A stretch of DNA of 64,000 bases from positions 1 through 64,000 of the forward strand of contig CAJFRY010000017.1 in assembly GCA_904419545.1 (NCBI GenBank), written 5' to 3'. A program made the translations under genes and the position numbers. The notes below the pieces were generated by a model that was given only the letters and a program-made list of their open reading frames with translations, was not told where the DNA came from and did not search any database. Origin of the DNA: Candidatus Woodwardiibium gallinarum (GTDB lineage Bacteria > Bacillota > Clostridia > Oscillospirales > CAG-382). Below, piece by piece: positions 50,483 through 59,102 of this stretch; the stretch's first letter is position 1; each line of letters begins with the position of its first letter.

Positions 50483-51115
50483 ATGAACAAAGCGATCACG
50501 ATGAAAAAGACCATTCGGGACGACGACGGGCGCGACCTGCTGCGGATCGCCTCCGATACGCTGCCCGACGCCGGTCATAAGGCGATTGAAGCGTTTTACG
50601 CCAAAAACGACCGCGATTTCCAGCAGTCCTGCGAAAAGCTGCTGCTGCCGCGCGCCAAACGCGACGTTTCCGACGAGCGCTTCAAGACCTACGGCGCGGT
50701 GCGGCGGCTGACCGTCGCCTGCGATACGCCGGAGCTGCTTTCAATCGTCTGCGATGTATCGGTCTACGACGGACGGCGGCGCAGCGCTTCGCGCCACAGC
50801 GAAAACTGGGACCGGGAGAACGGAATTCTGCTGTCTTTTACCGACGTTTTTGTCAAGGGTGCAGAAAAGACGCTGCTGGCGCTGCTTCGCGAGCAGGCGG
50901 TCGAAATGCAGGAAAACGGCAAGCGGAGTCATTATTCCAACTACGGGACGCTGCTGCGGCGCCATTTCTCCAAAAACGCGTTTTTTTTCACGCCCGAGGC
51001 CATAGGCTTCTTCTATCAGCCGAACACACTGGGCATCTCCGACAAGCCGTTCGTCTACCTTCTGCCGCGCAAGACGCTTCGCGAACGCGAATTGTTGAAA
51101 AGTACAACCTTTTGA
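50483..51115 (+). CDS. RsiV-like / DUF3298-domain protein
   Basis: A 210-residue protein without signal peptide. The central part (ICDVSVYDGRRRSASRHSEN, ILLSFTDVFVKGAEKTLLAL) and AFFFTPEAIGFFYQPN match the DUF3298 (RsiV-like C-terminal) fold, here free of the membrane-anchored anti-sigma part. In RsiV the domain binds lysozyme; as a cytosolic protein a different ligand is probable. ATG 50483 is chosen with GAGGAAGGG upstream. It is located by itself ahead of the oxidoreductase gene. Confidence 0.65.
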   Translation: MNKAITMKKTIRDDDGRDLLRIASDTLPDAGHKAIEAFYAKNDRDFQQSCEKLLLPRAKRDVSDERFKTYGAVRRLTVACDTPELLSIVCDVSVYDGRRRSASRHSENWDRENGILLSFTDVFVKGAEKTLLALLREQAVEMQENGKRSHYSNYGTLLRRHFSKNAFFFTPEAIGFFYQPNTLGISDKPFVYLLPRKTLRERELLKSTTF

Positions 51116-51127
51116 GCGAAAAACACC

Positions 51128-51155
51128 TTGACAGCGGCGGCGGAACGCGTATAAT
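51128..51155 (+). promoter_or_regulatory. Promoter of the Gfo/Idh/MocA gene
   Basis: Consensus -35 TTGACA (51128-51133), 16-bp spacer, consensus -10 TATAAT (51150-51155). It lies 12 bp after the stop of the preceding gene. Confidence 0.85.
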
Positions 51156-51218
51156 GAAAGGCAAAGGAAGCGCGCCGCAGAGGCTTCGCTTTTGCGGCGG
51201 GAAAGGATGAACACAAAA

Positions 51219-52286
51219 ATGAAACAGATTAGAGTTGCAATCCTCGGGCAGGGACGCTCCGGACGTGACATCCACGGCCTGCATCTGAAAAAGGACACCG
51301 AGCGCTTCAAGGTCGCCGCCGTTGTCGAGCCGTTCGACATCCGCCGCGAGCGCGCCGCAAAGGAATACCCGGGCTGTGACACGTACTCGGATTACAGGGC
51401 GCTATTGGAGCGCAGGGACATCGACCTGATCATCAACGCCACGCCGAGCTATCTCCATTTCCCGATCACGAAGGAATTTCTCTCTGCGGGCTTCAACGTG
51501 CTGACCGAAAAGCCGTTCGTGCCCACCGTCGCGGAATGCGACGAGCTGACCGCGCTGGCCAGGGAAAAGGGCGTGCATATGCTGGTGTTCCAGCAGAGCC
51601 GGTTCGCCAACTATTTCCAGAAAGTCAAGGAGGTCATTGCCAGCGGCGTCCTCGGGCGCATCGCGCACATTTCCATCCAGTTCAACGGCTTCGCCCGCCG
51701 CTGGGACTGGCAGTGCTGCCTGGACTTCAACGGCGGCAACCTCGCCAACACCGGCCCGCACCCGCTGGATCAGGCGCTGAATCTGATGGACAACTACGGC
51801 GAGATGCCCAACGTGTTCTGCCATATGGACCGGCTGAACACCTTCGGCAACGCGGAGGACTATTGCAAGCTGATCCTGACGGCGAAGGACCGTCCGCTCG
51901 TCGACCTCGAAATTTCGTCGGCGGACGCGTATCCGCTTTACACCTACAAAATCCACGGCACCAACGGCACGCTTAAGGGCACGATGGCGCACATCGACTG
52001 GAAGTACTTCAAGAGCGAGGAAGCGCCCAAGCAGGTGCTCATCCGCGAGACACTGACCGCAGGCGAGGAAAAGCTGCCCGCCTACTGCTCTGAGACGCTC
52101 AAATGGTATGAGGAGAGCTGGGACGGCGACCCGCAGGCCCCGTTCATCGCTGCGGTAGAGGAATACTACACACAGATTTACCGCCTGTTCACCGAGAACC
52201 GGCCGCACGACATCCGTATCGAGCAGGTGCGGCAGCAGCTTGCCGTTATCGAAGAGGCGCACAGACAAAATCCGCAGATTTGCTGA
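51219..52286 (+). CDS. Gfo/Idh/MocA-family oxidoreductase
   Basis: A 355-residue NAD(P)-dependent sugar oxidoreductase. The Rossmann start is VAILGQGRSGRDIHGLHLKK. The classic family motif is in NVLTEKPFVPTVAECDELTA (E-K-P catalytic Lys). GGNLANTGPHPLDQALNLMD contains the D-x3-H equivalent (GPHPLDQ), and the C-terminal beta-sheet domain has the sugar site. ATG 51219 is chosen for spacing to GGGAAAGGA; ATG 51207 is possible. The substrate cannot be named; the family acts on inositols, hexoses and amino sugars. It is monocistronic with its own promoter and terminator. Confidence 0.9.
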   Translation: MKQIRVAILGQGRSGRDIHGLHLKKDTERFKVAAVVEPFDIRRERAAKEYPGCDTYSDYRALLERRDIDLIINATPSYLHFPITKEFLSAGFNVLTEKPFVPTVAECDELTALAREKGVHMLVFQQSRFANYFQKVKEVIASGVLGRIAHISIQFNGFARRWDWQCCLDFNGGNLANTGPHPLDQALNLMDNYGEMPNVFCHMDRLNTFGNAEDYCKLILTAKDRPLVDLEISSADAYPLYTYKIHGTNGTLKGTMAHIDWKYFKSEEAPKQVLIRETLTAGEEKLPAYCSETLKWYEESWDGDPQAPFIAAVEEYYTQIYRLFTENRPHDIRIEQVRQQLAVIEEAHRQNPQIC

Positions 52287-52295
52287 ACACACACA

Positions 52296-52329
52296 ACGCC
52301 GGCGCCGTTTTTCGAGCGCCGGTGTTTTT
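52296..52329 (+). terminator. Terminator after the Gfo/Idh/MocA gene
   Basis: GCCGGCGC (52297-52304) pairs with GCGCCGG (52315-52321), followed by TGTTTTT. Confidence 0.8.
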
Positions 52330-52489
52330 CTATGGACAGAGCCTTCTTGAATCCCTCCGAGAAACTTTGAAGATGCTTTGAAGGCTCCGTCAAAAGCGCT
52401 TGCCGCCCGCTGCCTTTGCGGGCAAGCCGAAAGTCGTGTTTGATTTCGGCTACCGATATCAAAAGAGGCGTTTTTTTACAATTTGATGG

Positions 52490-52519
52490 TTGCAAGCATT
52501 CAAAGGGTTATACTATAAT
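52490..52519 (+). promoter_or_regulatory. Promoter of the Rnf-like operon leader
   Basis: -35 TTGCAA (52490-52495), 18-bp spacer, consensus -10 TATAAT (52514-52519). The predicted start near 52526 lies about 345 bp ahead of the first coding gene. Confidence 0.75.
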
Positions 52520-52525
52520 TATGTT

Positions 52526-52833
52526 TATACGGCATAGTGCGCGATTGTGAAAAAATTCGGCGATTGTCGCACTGCGTCCACCGCAGGAAGTGCGAACTTT
52601 TCTGCGGTTACGGCCAAAAGCCTTGCGCCTGAATATGGCTCGACACGCATTGTAAAAATTCAGACTTTACGGGCACCGGCGCTTTCACGGCAGAGGTGCA
52701 AAATCTCCCATTTTGCCGCGCCCTTGTTTTTTGTGCCGGTCGGGAAGCCGACCCGAACCGCCTGTACGCACGCTTTTGCATGCGCGCACACTTGCGGGCA
52801 TCGCTTAAACAACGCCCCGTTTTTCGGGGCTTT
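52526..52833 (+). ncRNA. Candidate structured leader RNA or small RNA ending in a terminator hairpin
   Basis: A transcribed leader of about 300 nt without coding sense. Local stems include ACCGCAG/CTGCGGT (about 52578-52607), GCACC/GGTGC (about 52673-52700) and GGTCGGG/CCGACC (about 52738-52754). It ends with GCCCCG/CGGGGC plus TTT (52814-52833). The ends AGTGCGCG (about 52535) and GCGCGCAC (about 52783) are also complementary. This could be a stand-alone sRNA or an attenuator for rnfC. I could not match it to a known RNA family. Confidence 0.35.
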
Positions 52834-52870
52834 CCGTTCAGATAACCATCCGGGAAAGGAATTGATCTGC

Positions 52871-54415
52871 TTGGCACTGACCTTCGTCGGCGGACTGACG
52901 CTCGAATCAAGAAGGAAAAACATCGTGCTGCCGATAGAGGATGCATCTCTGCCCGCCGTGGTCCGGCTGAAGCTGCAAGATAACTGCATACCGGTCGTGT
53001 GCGCAGGCGAAAAAGTTGCCGAAGGCGAAAAAGTCGCCGCAAACGCCGACGGGTTCTGCCTCCTGTCATCGGTCTGCGGAACCGTTATGTCGGCCGGCGA
53101 CGGCTTTGTGACGGTACGCAGCGAACGCAGCGGCGAACCGGTCGGCCTTCCGCCGGTCGAATCGCCGGTGGTTTCGCTCAGCTACGAGGATGTGTCCGAG
53201 CGTCTCAAACAGGCGGGAATCGTCGGCGCAATGAGCGGTATACCGATCTATCAGAAGCTCGCGCGCGCCAAAGGAAAAGCCAAGCGCATCGTCATCAACT
53301 GTCTGGAGAGCGATCCCTATTCCGCGCACATCTCGCGGCTGGTCACCGACCACGCGGAGGAGATCGTCAACGGCGCAAAAATTCTGATGCACGCCGTCTG
53401 TGTCAAACGCTCGGTCATCGCCATCGAAGAAAACCGCACCGAAGCCATCCGCGCGCTGCGGAACGCCGTATATGACAAAACGCTTGTCAGCACCGCGCTG
53501 TTCAAGCCGAAATATCCCGCCGGCAACGAGCTGCTGGCCATCAACGCCATATACGGGCGCGAGGTGCGGAGCGGACGCACGGCCGAGGAATCGGGCTATC
53601 TGGTACTGTCGGCCGAAACGCTGCTGAACGTGTTCCATGCCTTCGCCTACGGAACGCCGCAAACACGCAAGGTCATAACCGTTTCGGGCAACGCTGTGAA
53701 CCGAAAAAAGATCCTGCGCGTGCGCAACGGCACGACGGCCGACGAGATTTTCGCCAACTGCGACGGATTTGCCGTTCAGCCGGGCGCGGTAATCGAGGGC
53801 GGGATTATGCGCGGGAAGGCCATCACGCTGGACGAATGCGCCACCCTTTCGACCAACGTGCTCGTCGCGCTGCCAAAGCGGCCGCTCGATGTGGACGGAG
53901 ACTGCATACGCTGCGGACGCTGCGTGCGCGTCTGTCCGATGCACTTGGCACCGCTCAAGCTGGCTTCACAATCCAAGGATGGGCAGATCGAGGATTGTCT
54001 GGCCATCGGGCTGGACGCCTGCATCGAATGCGGCTGTTGTGCGTATGTCTGTCTGGGCAAAGTGAACCTGCTGCGCCATATCCGTGCCGCGAAAGCGCAG
54101 GCGCACCCGCCTGCCGGCGAACAGCCGCAAGCATCCCCAAGCACCAAGGAAGGCGCGGAGAACACCAAGGCACGCCGGCTTGAAACAGCAGAACCGTCAA
54201 GCGCCGCAACGGGTGAACCGCCTGCTCCGCAGCAGCCCGCCGTCAGGACGGAACTCCCCGCCGACGAAAGGTCCGGCACGGAAGCAGAAGCCGCGTCTGC
54301 AGCACCGGCGGAGGCACCGGAAGCTGCCGATCCCGTCAAAGCATTCTACGACGCATTCGGTCCCGCTGCCGAAGCGCACAGACAGTCGGCGCCAGACAGG
54401 GAGACGAAGGATTAA
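52871..54415 (+). CDS. rnfC: Divergent RnfC-like electron-transport subunit
   Basis: About 514 residues from TTG 52871 (AAAGGAA upstream; the open frame extends upstream only through the leader). The overall layout is RnfC: an N-terminal barrel (GGLTLESRRKNIVLPIEDA), a middle domain, and two 4Fe-4S motifs, CIRCGRCVRVCP near residue 345 and CIECGCCAYVC near 384. The glycine-rich NADH/FMN loop of normal RnfC (GGxxFPTH) reads instead AGIVGAMSGIPIYQKL, and the usual E-C-E-P-Y region reads CLESDPYSAH, so NADH binding may be altered. The last 100 residues form a Pro/Ala/Glu-rich tail. It heads an operon with RnfD and an RnfA/E-like gene only. Confidence 0.85.
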   Translation: MALTFVGGLTLESRRKNIVLPIEDASLPAVVRLKLQDNCIPVVCAGEKVAEGEKVAANADGFCLLSSVCGTVMSAGDGFVTVRSERSGEPVGLPPVESPVVSLSYEDVSERLKQAGIVGAMSGIPIYQKLARAKGKAKRIVINCLESDPYSAHISRLVTDHAEEIVNGAKILMHAVCVKRSVIAIEENRTEAIRALRNAVYDKTLVSTALFKPKYPAGNELLAINAIYGREVRSGRTAEESGYLVLSAETLLNVFHAFAYGTPQTRKVITVSGNAVNRKKILRVRNGTTADEIFANCDGFAVQPGAVIEGGIMRGKAITLDECATLSTNVLVALPKRPLDVDGDCIRCGRCVRVCPMHLAPLKLASQSKDGQIEDCLAIGLDACIECGCCAYVCLGKVNLLRHIRAAKAQAHPPAGEQPQASPSTKEGAENTKARRLETAEPSSAATGEPPAPQQPAVRTELPADERSGTEAEAASAAPAEAPEAADPVKAFYDAFGPAAEAHRQSAPDRETKD

Positions 54416-54565
54416 AGGCCTTACCTGCGGTTTTGCTTTTACGAAAAGCAGAGCCCTGTCGGAGCGGCTCGCCGCGCTCAACCGGTTTTCTGCCCGCGAA
54501 CGGCATACTTCCGACGCCGGCCGCGGAAGAGCCGGTCCGAATTCAAGTTTAAGGAGCCTGAACGT

Positions 54566-55591
54566 ATGCCAGAGGAGAAAATGATCTGTCCGCCGTTCAT
54601 CCGGCATGGCGAAAAATCCCGCACGGTGATGCTGGACGTGCTGCTCGCTCTCGTGCCTGCGCTGATCTGGTCTATTTACATCTTCGGGGCGCGCGCGGCG
54701 GTGCTTTGCGCCATAGGGATCGCGTTTGCCGTTGCGGCGGAATTCTGCTGTGATCTGGCCGCGAGGAGGAGGCGCAGTGTTGTTGACTTTTCCGCTGCGG
54801 TGACAGGACTGCTGATTGCATTCGGCCTGCCGGTGTCAGCGCCGCTTTGGATGCCGGCGCTTTTGTCGGTATTTGCCGTCGTCGTCGTCAAAAAGCTGTG
54901 CGGCGGCATCGGCAGGAATTTGTTCAACCCGGCTGCGGCCGCACTTTGTCTGGCACATGTCGTTTTTCCCGAAACAATGGAAAAATTCACCCGGCCGTTC
55001 GCCTATTTCAGCTCCTATGTCATCCGACTGACCGAGGCCTCGATTGCAACGGCGCGTGTGAACACCTCGCTGGATAAGCTGGCCGTCGGGAGCGTGGACA
55101 TCCCGAACATCTGGAACGAATTCTACGGCCTGACCGCAGGCAACCTTGGCGAAATCAGCGTACTGATGCTGCTTTTGGGATTCCTGTACCTTGCATTCCG
55201 AAAAAACATCAAGCCGCTGCCCCCGCTGCTGTACGTCGCGACGGTGTTCATCGTCACCTTTTTCTTTGCCAACGGCGACAGCGAGCCAATCTACTTTGCA
55301 CTGATGCACACTTTTTCCGGCAGCGTATTTCTGGCGGCCGTTTTTATGTGCTCGGACTATACGACTACGCCCTACACCAAGCTCGGCGGGGCGGTATTTG
55401 CCGTCGGCAGCGCGTTGCTGACGGTTCTGCTCCGCTACTTTGGAGACTACGGCGCAAGTTCTTACTTCGCTGTTCTGCTGATGAACGCGCTGACACCAGT
55501 AATCGAAAAATACACGCTGACAATGCCATTCGGCCGCGCCGGTATGACGGCGAAGTCTAAAAAAGCCAAGAAAGGCGGTGCTCGCGGATGA
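54566..55591 (+). CDS. rnfD: RnfD-like membrane subunit
   Basis: A 341-residue NqrB/RnfD-family membrane protein with about nine helices. ICPPFIRHGEKSRTVMLDVL is the usual RnfD start (family form S-P-H-x-R-x5-M). CGGIGRNLFNPAAAALCL is the strongly conserved NPA helix. The covalent-FMN region reads EASIATARVN where S-G-A-T is usual, so a Thr that could carry FMN remains but the Gly is replaced. GNLGEISVLMLLLGFLYL follows the family. RBS AAGGAG. The gap of 150 bp to rnfC has no other gene. The flavin transferase target and RnfG partner are not encoded here. Confidence 0.88.
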   Translation: MPEEKMICPPFIRHGEKSRTVMLDVLLALVPALIWSIYIFGARAAVLCAIGIAFAVAAEFCCDLAARRRRSVVDFSAAVTGLLIAFGLPVSAPLWMPALLSVFAVVVVKKLCGGIGRNLFNPAAAALCLAHVVFPETMEKFTRPFAYFSSYVIRLTEASIATARVNTSLDKLAVGSVDIPNIWNEFYGLTAGNLGEISVLMLLLGFLYLAFRKNIKPLPPLLYVATVFIVTFFFANGDSEPIYFALMHTFSGSVFLAAVFMCSDYTTTPYTKLGGAVFAVGSALLTVLLRYFGDYGASSYFAVLLMNALTPVIEKYTLTMPFGRAGMTAKSKKAKKGGARG

Positions 55592-56127
55592 CGCTGCTGC
55601 TCATCGTACTGACGTTGGCACTGGCCGCCGAAGACCTGCTTTTCCATTTTGTCATCAGGCCCAAGCGCGGTGCATTTCTCAGAGGCGGCAAACAAAACGA
55701 TAACACCGCGGCCGTAGCGCTCCTTTCAGGACTGTCGGTCCTTGCCGGTTATCTGCTTGCCTTTCTGCTGACCGGCGGCTGCGCACTCCTGCCGAGCGCA
55801 GGGTTCGCCCTGCTGCTTTCGGGAGGCGGGTTCGCAATCGCAAAATTTGTTTTGAAATCCGAATCGGGTATCTTTCTCGCCGCCGCACCGGTCAATGCGC
55901 TGCTGACCATGCTGATGAACGCCTCCCGCATCACGGCGGAGACACTGGAGGACGCTGCCATCGGCGGAGCGGCCGCCGCTCTCGCCTGCGCGCTGACGGT
56001 AATGGTCTACGCTTCCCTGCTGAGCAAGCTGTCCTACCTGCGCGCACAAGGGGTCAAAAAAGCGGCCGCACCGATTGCCGTAACCGCTCTTCTGCTGTTA
56101 TTGGCCTATTCCGGATTCTCGCTGTAA
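55588..56127 (+). CDS. Degenerate RnfA/RnfE-like membrane protein
   Basis: A 179-residue membrane protein with about six helices, whose start overlaps the rnfD stop by four bases (ATGA). Position, size, topology and the ending (LSKLSYLRAQGVKKAAAPIA, then a last helix and GFSL) suit the RnfA/RnfE/NqrD/NqrE family. However the two cysteines that bind the 2Fe-2S cluster in that family are absent: the first-helix region reads FHFVIRPKRGAFL where a Cys-Pro pair is usual, and the second half-site reads APVNALLTMLMN where N-C-A is usual. Identity as an Rnf relative is therefore inferred from context. Confidence 0.6.
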   Translation: MTLLLIVLTLALAAEDLLFHFVIRPKRGAFLRGGKQNDNTAAVALLSGLSVLAGYLLAFLLTGGCALLPSAGFALLLSGGGFAIAKFVLKSESGIFLAAAPVNALLTMLMNASRITAETLEDAAIGGAAAALACALTVMVYASLLSKLSYLRAQGVKKAAAPIAVTALLLLLAYSGFSL

Positions 56128-56181
56128 TGCCTTTGCCGACGCGCACGGCGCATAGAGAACGGACAAGCTCCGGAGCATGCT

Positions 56182-57180
56182 TCAATTTGTTAACGCAGCC
56201 ATTGACGCAGCATCAAAATCAAATGATGCAGAGTCCGTCTTGCGGGAAACATCCATTGCAATGGTTTCGCCGTCGCAGACGACACGGATCGTGCCGTTTC
56301 GGTCGGTGCGGTAGATTTCCGCGCCGACGGCTTCCAGCCGGTCAAGCACAGCCTGTTCGGGATGGCCGTAGCTGTTATCCTCGCCGCAGGAAATGAGCGC
56401 ATACGCCGGCCGGACTGCCGAAAGGAAGTCCTCGCTCGAAGAAGTGGACGAACCGTGGTGCCCGACCTTGAGCAAATCAGCCCGCAGCGCGCACCCGGAT
56501 TCAAGCAGCGCTTGTTCGTTCGGCTGTTCGGCGTCGCCCATCAGCAGAAAACGCTTTTCCCCGTATGTCGCACGCAGGACGACGCTGTACAGGTTCAAAT
56601 CCGAATACTTTTCCTCGATCGGGGACAGGATGTCAAACGTCACCTCGCCGATCGAAAAGGATTCACCCGCTATTGCGCGCCGAACCGCGACCGACTCGTC
56701 GGCTTCGAGTGCATCGAGCAGGTCGAGATAGGTCTTGGAGGTGTGCGTGACATCGGGCATATACACGTTTTTCACGCGGAAGTTGCGCACCACGTCCGCC
56801 GCTGCACCGATGTGGTCGGCATGCGGATGGGTGAATATGGCATATTCGATCTCCTCTACGCCTTTTTCGTGCAGGAAATCGGTAACGGCGTTCTTGTTGG
56901 TGTTAACGCCGCTGTCAACAAGCACAAACTCGCCCGTCGGCATCCGGAGCAGCAGTCCGTCGCCCTGTCCGACGTCAATCATCCACAGGATCAATACGCC
57001 TTCCGGATCCTCCGACGGAGCAGCGGCCGCCGAAACCGCGCTTTCGTTTGAAACAGCCGGCGCATCGGCCGGCGGTGTGCCGAACAGGCCCGAAAGCGAC
57101 GCGGCCAGCAGCGCCGCCAACAGCAACAGCAGCGACGGGAGACCGATTTTCACAAGCCTTTTGGCTCTCTTCGTTTTCAT
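56182..57180 (-). CDS. ComEC/Rec2-like metallo-beta-lactamase-fold hydrolase, membrane-anchored or secreted
   Basis: A 332-residue protein. One N-terminal membrane helix (IGLPSLLLLLAALLAASLSG) and a short Ala/Pro/Ser linker precede the hydrolase domain: MIDVGQGDGLLLRM, VLVDSGVN, FTHPHADHIGAA (HxHxDH), LMGDAE, VGHHGSSTSSS and LISCGEDNSYGHP. This matches the C-terminal DNA-processing domain of ComEC without the channel domain, a frequent free-standing form in Clostridia. It probably cleaves nucleic acids or phosphodiesters outside the membrane. ATG 57180 has GGAGG upstream. It is convergent with the Rnf-like operon and divergent from the rRNA methyltransferase. Confidence 0.92.
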   Translation of the reverse strand: MKTKRAKRLVKIGLPSLLLLLAALLAASLSGLFGTPPADAPAVSNESAVSAAAAPSEDPEGVLILWMIDVGQGDGLLLRMPTGEFVLVDSGVNTNKNAVTDFLHEKGVEEIEYAIFTHPHADHIGAAADVVRNFRVKNVYMPDVTHTSKTYLDLLDALEADESVAVRRAIAGESFSIGEVTFDILSPIEEKYSDLNLYSVVLRATYGEKRFLLMGDAEQPNEQALLESGCALRADLLKVGHHGSSTSSSEDFLSAVRPAYALISCGEDNSYGHPEQAVLDRLEAVGAEIYRTDRNGTIRVVCDGETIAMDVSRKTDSASFDFDAASMAALTN

Positions 57181-57216
57181 AGATATCCCTCCTTCGGGTC
57201 GCAGCTTATGGCTTTC

Positions 57217-57245
57217 AGTATAACACAAACCGCGTCGGAAAGCAA
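57217..57245 (-). promoter_or_regulatory. Promoter of the ComEC-like hydrolase gene
   Basis: On the minus strand: -35 TTGCTT (57240-57245), 17-bp spacer, -10 TATACT (57217-57222). Confidence 0.65.
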
Positions 57246-57254
57246 AGGAAAAAG

Positions 57255-58640
57255 ATGAAGAAAAACAAAAAAAGCGAAAACCTGAAAAATACATATGTCG
57301 AACTGGACGTCACCGATATGACGCCCGACGGCAACGGCGTCGGCCGCACGGCGGCGGGCGTCGTGGTTTTCGTGCCCGGCGCGCTGACCGGCGACCGCGT
57401 GCGCGCCAAGCTCATCAAATCCACCGTCGGCTACTGCGTCGGACGTTTGGAAGCGCTGCTTTCGCCGTCGCCCGAACGGGTAGAATCCGACTGTCCGCAC
57501 AGCGTAAAATGCGGCGGCTGCGTTTTCTCCGAGCTGCGCCCGGAGGCGGAGGCGCGCTTTAAGCAAAAGCTCGTCAACGACGCACTGCGCCGCATCGGCG
57601 GGCTGGCCCTCGAATGCGAGGACATAGAAACCGGCGCACGGACGCATTACCGCAACAAGGCGGTCTACCCGGTAGCCGAGGACGAAGCCGGCGCGCTCTG
57701 CACCGGCTTTTTCGCGCGGCGCTCGCACCGCATTGTCAGACAGGATAGCTGTCTGCTGGAGGACCCCGCCTTCCCCGCCGTCCGTGAGGCGATCACCGAG
57801 CTGCTGACGGCGCGCCGCATGCGCGCCTACGATGAGACGAGCGGCAGGGGACTGTTGCGCCATATCTTCCTGCGCAGCGCACAGAACGGCGATATCTGCG
57901 CCGTTCTGGTCGTGACGTCGGGCGACAAATCCGCCTTCGACGGGTTCGCGGACGAGCTGACGGCACGCTGTCCGGCCGTCAAAAGCGTGTGGCTGAACAT
58001 CAACGCTGCGCGGACAAACGTCATCCTCGGTAAAACCTGCATTTTGCTCAAGGGCGAAGAACGGCTGACCGACACGCTCTGCGGCAGGGTTTTCGGCATC
58101 AGCCCGCTGTCCTTCTATCAGGTCAACCCGAAAATGGCTGAACGTCTCTACGCGCAGGCAGCCGCATATGCGTCCCCCGCGCCCGGCGACGTACTGCTCG
58201 ACCTCTACTGCGGCGCAGGCACCATCGGTCTGTGCGCGGCCGGCGCCGGCGTGCGCCTGTTCGGTACGGAGATCGTACCCGAGGCGGTGGAAAACGCCCG
58301 GGAGAACGCGCTGCTGAACGGCCGCACCGAAGACGACACCCGCTTTTTCTGCGGCGACGCTGCCGAAGGCATTGAAGCCTGTAAAGCGGCGTTCGGACGG
58401 GTAGATACGATTTTCGTCGACCCGCCGCGCAAGGGTCTTTCCCCCGGGGTGATCGCGGCGCTGACCGGAAGCGGCGCCGAACGGGTCGTGTACATCTCCT
58501 GCAACCCCGCCACGCTCGCGCGCGACCTCGCGCTGCTCGAAAAGGAGGGCTACCGCGCCGTCCGCTGCCGCGCGTTCGACCTCTTCCCGCGCACCGGACA
58601 CGTGGAGACGGTAGTATTGATGTCACGGGTGAAAGACTAA
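57255..58640 (+). CDS. rlmD: 23S rRNA (uracil-C5)-methyltransferase, RlmD/RumA type
   Basis: A 461-residue enzyme that makes m5U in 23S rRNA. The TRAM domain is at 10-70 (LDVTDMTPDGNGVGR). The iron-sulfur cysteines are CPHSVKCGGC plus a fourth in RQDSCLLEDP. The SAM site is VLLDLYCGAGTIGL. IFVDPPRKGLSPGV and VVYISCNPATLARDL hold the catalytic Cys. SFYQVNP (the nucleic-acid contact) is typical of the family. The exact site (U1939 or U747) cannot be told, and many Firmicutes have two copies. The start follows AAAGGAAAAAG. Confidence 0.95.
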   Translation: MKKNKKSENLKNTYVELDVTDMTPDGNGVGRTAAGVVVFVPGALTGDRVRAKLIKSTVGYCVGRLEALLSPSPERVESDCPHSVKCGGCVFSELRPEAEARFKQKLVNDALRRIGGLALECEDIETGARTHYRNKAVYPVAEDEAGALCTGFFARRSHRIVRQDSCLLEDPAFPAVREAITELLTARRMRAYDETSGRGLLRHIFLRSAQNGDICAVLVVTSGDKSAFDGFADELTARCPAVKSVWLNINAARTNVILGKTCILLKGEERLTDTLCGRVFGISPLSFYQVNPKMAERLYAQAAAYASPAPGDVLLDLYCGAGTIGLCAAGAGVRLFGTEIVPEAVENARENALLNGRTEDDTRFFCGDAAEGIEACKAAFGRVDTIFVDPPRKGLSPGVIAALTGSGAERVVYISCNPATLARDLALLEKEGYRAVRCRAFDLFPRTGHVETVVLMSRVKD

Positions 58641-58754
58641 CCGCTGAAAAAGTGCCGTATTTCTGGGCTTTTCGGGCATCTGACCATCAGCGGCGGGGAA
58701 CGAAAATGGCCGCAAAAATCGCTCCTTGGGAACATATCAAAGGAAATGTTCGGA
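58641..58754. other. Intergenic, no gene
   Basis: GC-rich spacer between the rRNA methyltransferase and the repeat tract. No feature recognised. Confidence 0.4.
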
Positions 58755-58842
58755 GGGTTGAGTAGGCGGTTTAGATGTCATGGGGTTGAGTTAGTGGTTT
58801 AGATGTTTTTGCAGTAGGGTTGAAGCTGTGGTTTGGATGTTG
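58755..58842. repeat. Three degenerate tandem repeats
   Basis: Units starting at 58755, 58783 and 58817 share GGGTTGA and G-[CT]-GGTTT-[AG]-GATGT. Spacings are 28 and 34 bp. They lie exactly at the change from GC-rich to AT-rich DNA, so they may mark the edge of an inserted block. Confidence 0.6.
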
Positions 58843-58863
58843 ATTCAGAAGTGAGGACTGAGT

Positions 58864-58959
58864 ATGATCCTTGAAACAGAAAGACTTATCGCAACCGACG
58901 AAAATTATGTTGCAAGGATACATTGTCTGGGTACGATCAAGGCAACGACATCAAAATAG
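58864..58959 (+). pseudogene. N-terminal fragment of a GNAT acetyltransferase gene
   Basis: ATG 58864 opens MILETERLIATDENYV..., the standard GNAT beginning (compare MTIETERLYLRP of the gene at 35518), but the frame ends after 31 codons without any acetyl-CoA motif. It is a relic of an inserted or deleted gene. Confidence 0.6.
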
Positions 58960-59102
58960 TCATTAGACAGACCAAGGCTCCCACACTGCCAGCAGCGGCA
59001 GTATGCAGATGCCAAAACATCAATAGTACAGGAGATTATGGAACGAGCAAATGCAATTAAGTAGTACGACAAACATACTTTTTATATTACTGAGGAGAAG
59101 AT

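Noticed and set aside
55588-56127. Functional RnfA or RnfE
   Set aside because: The cysteines required for the shared cluster are not visible, so only a degenerate family membership is claimed.
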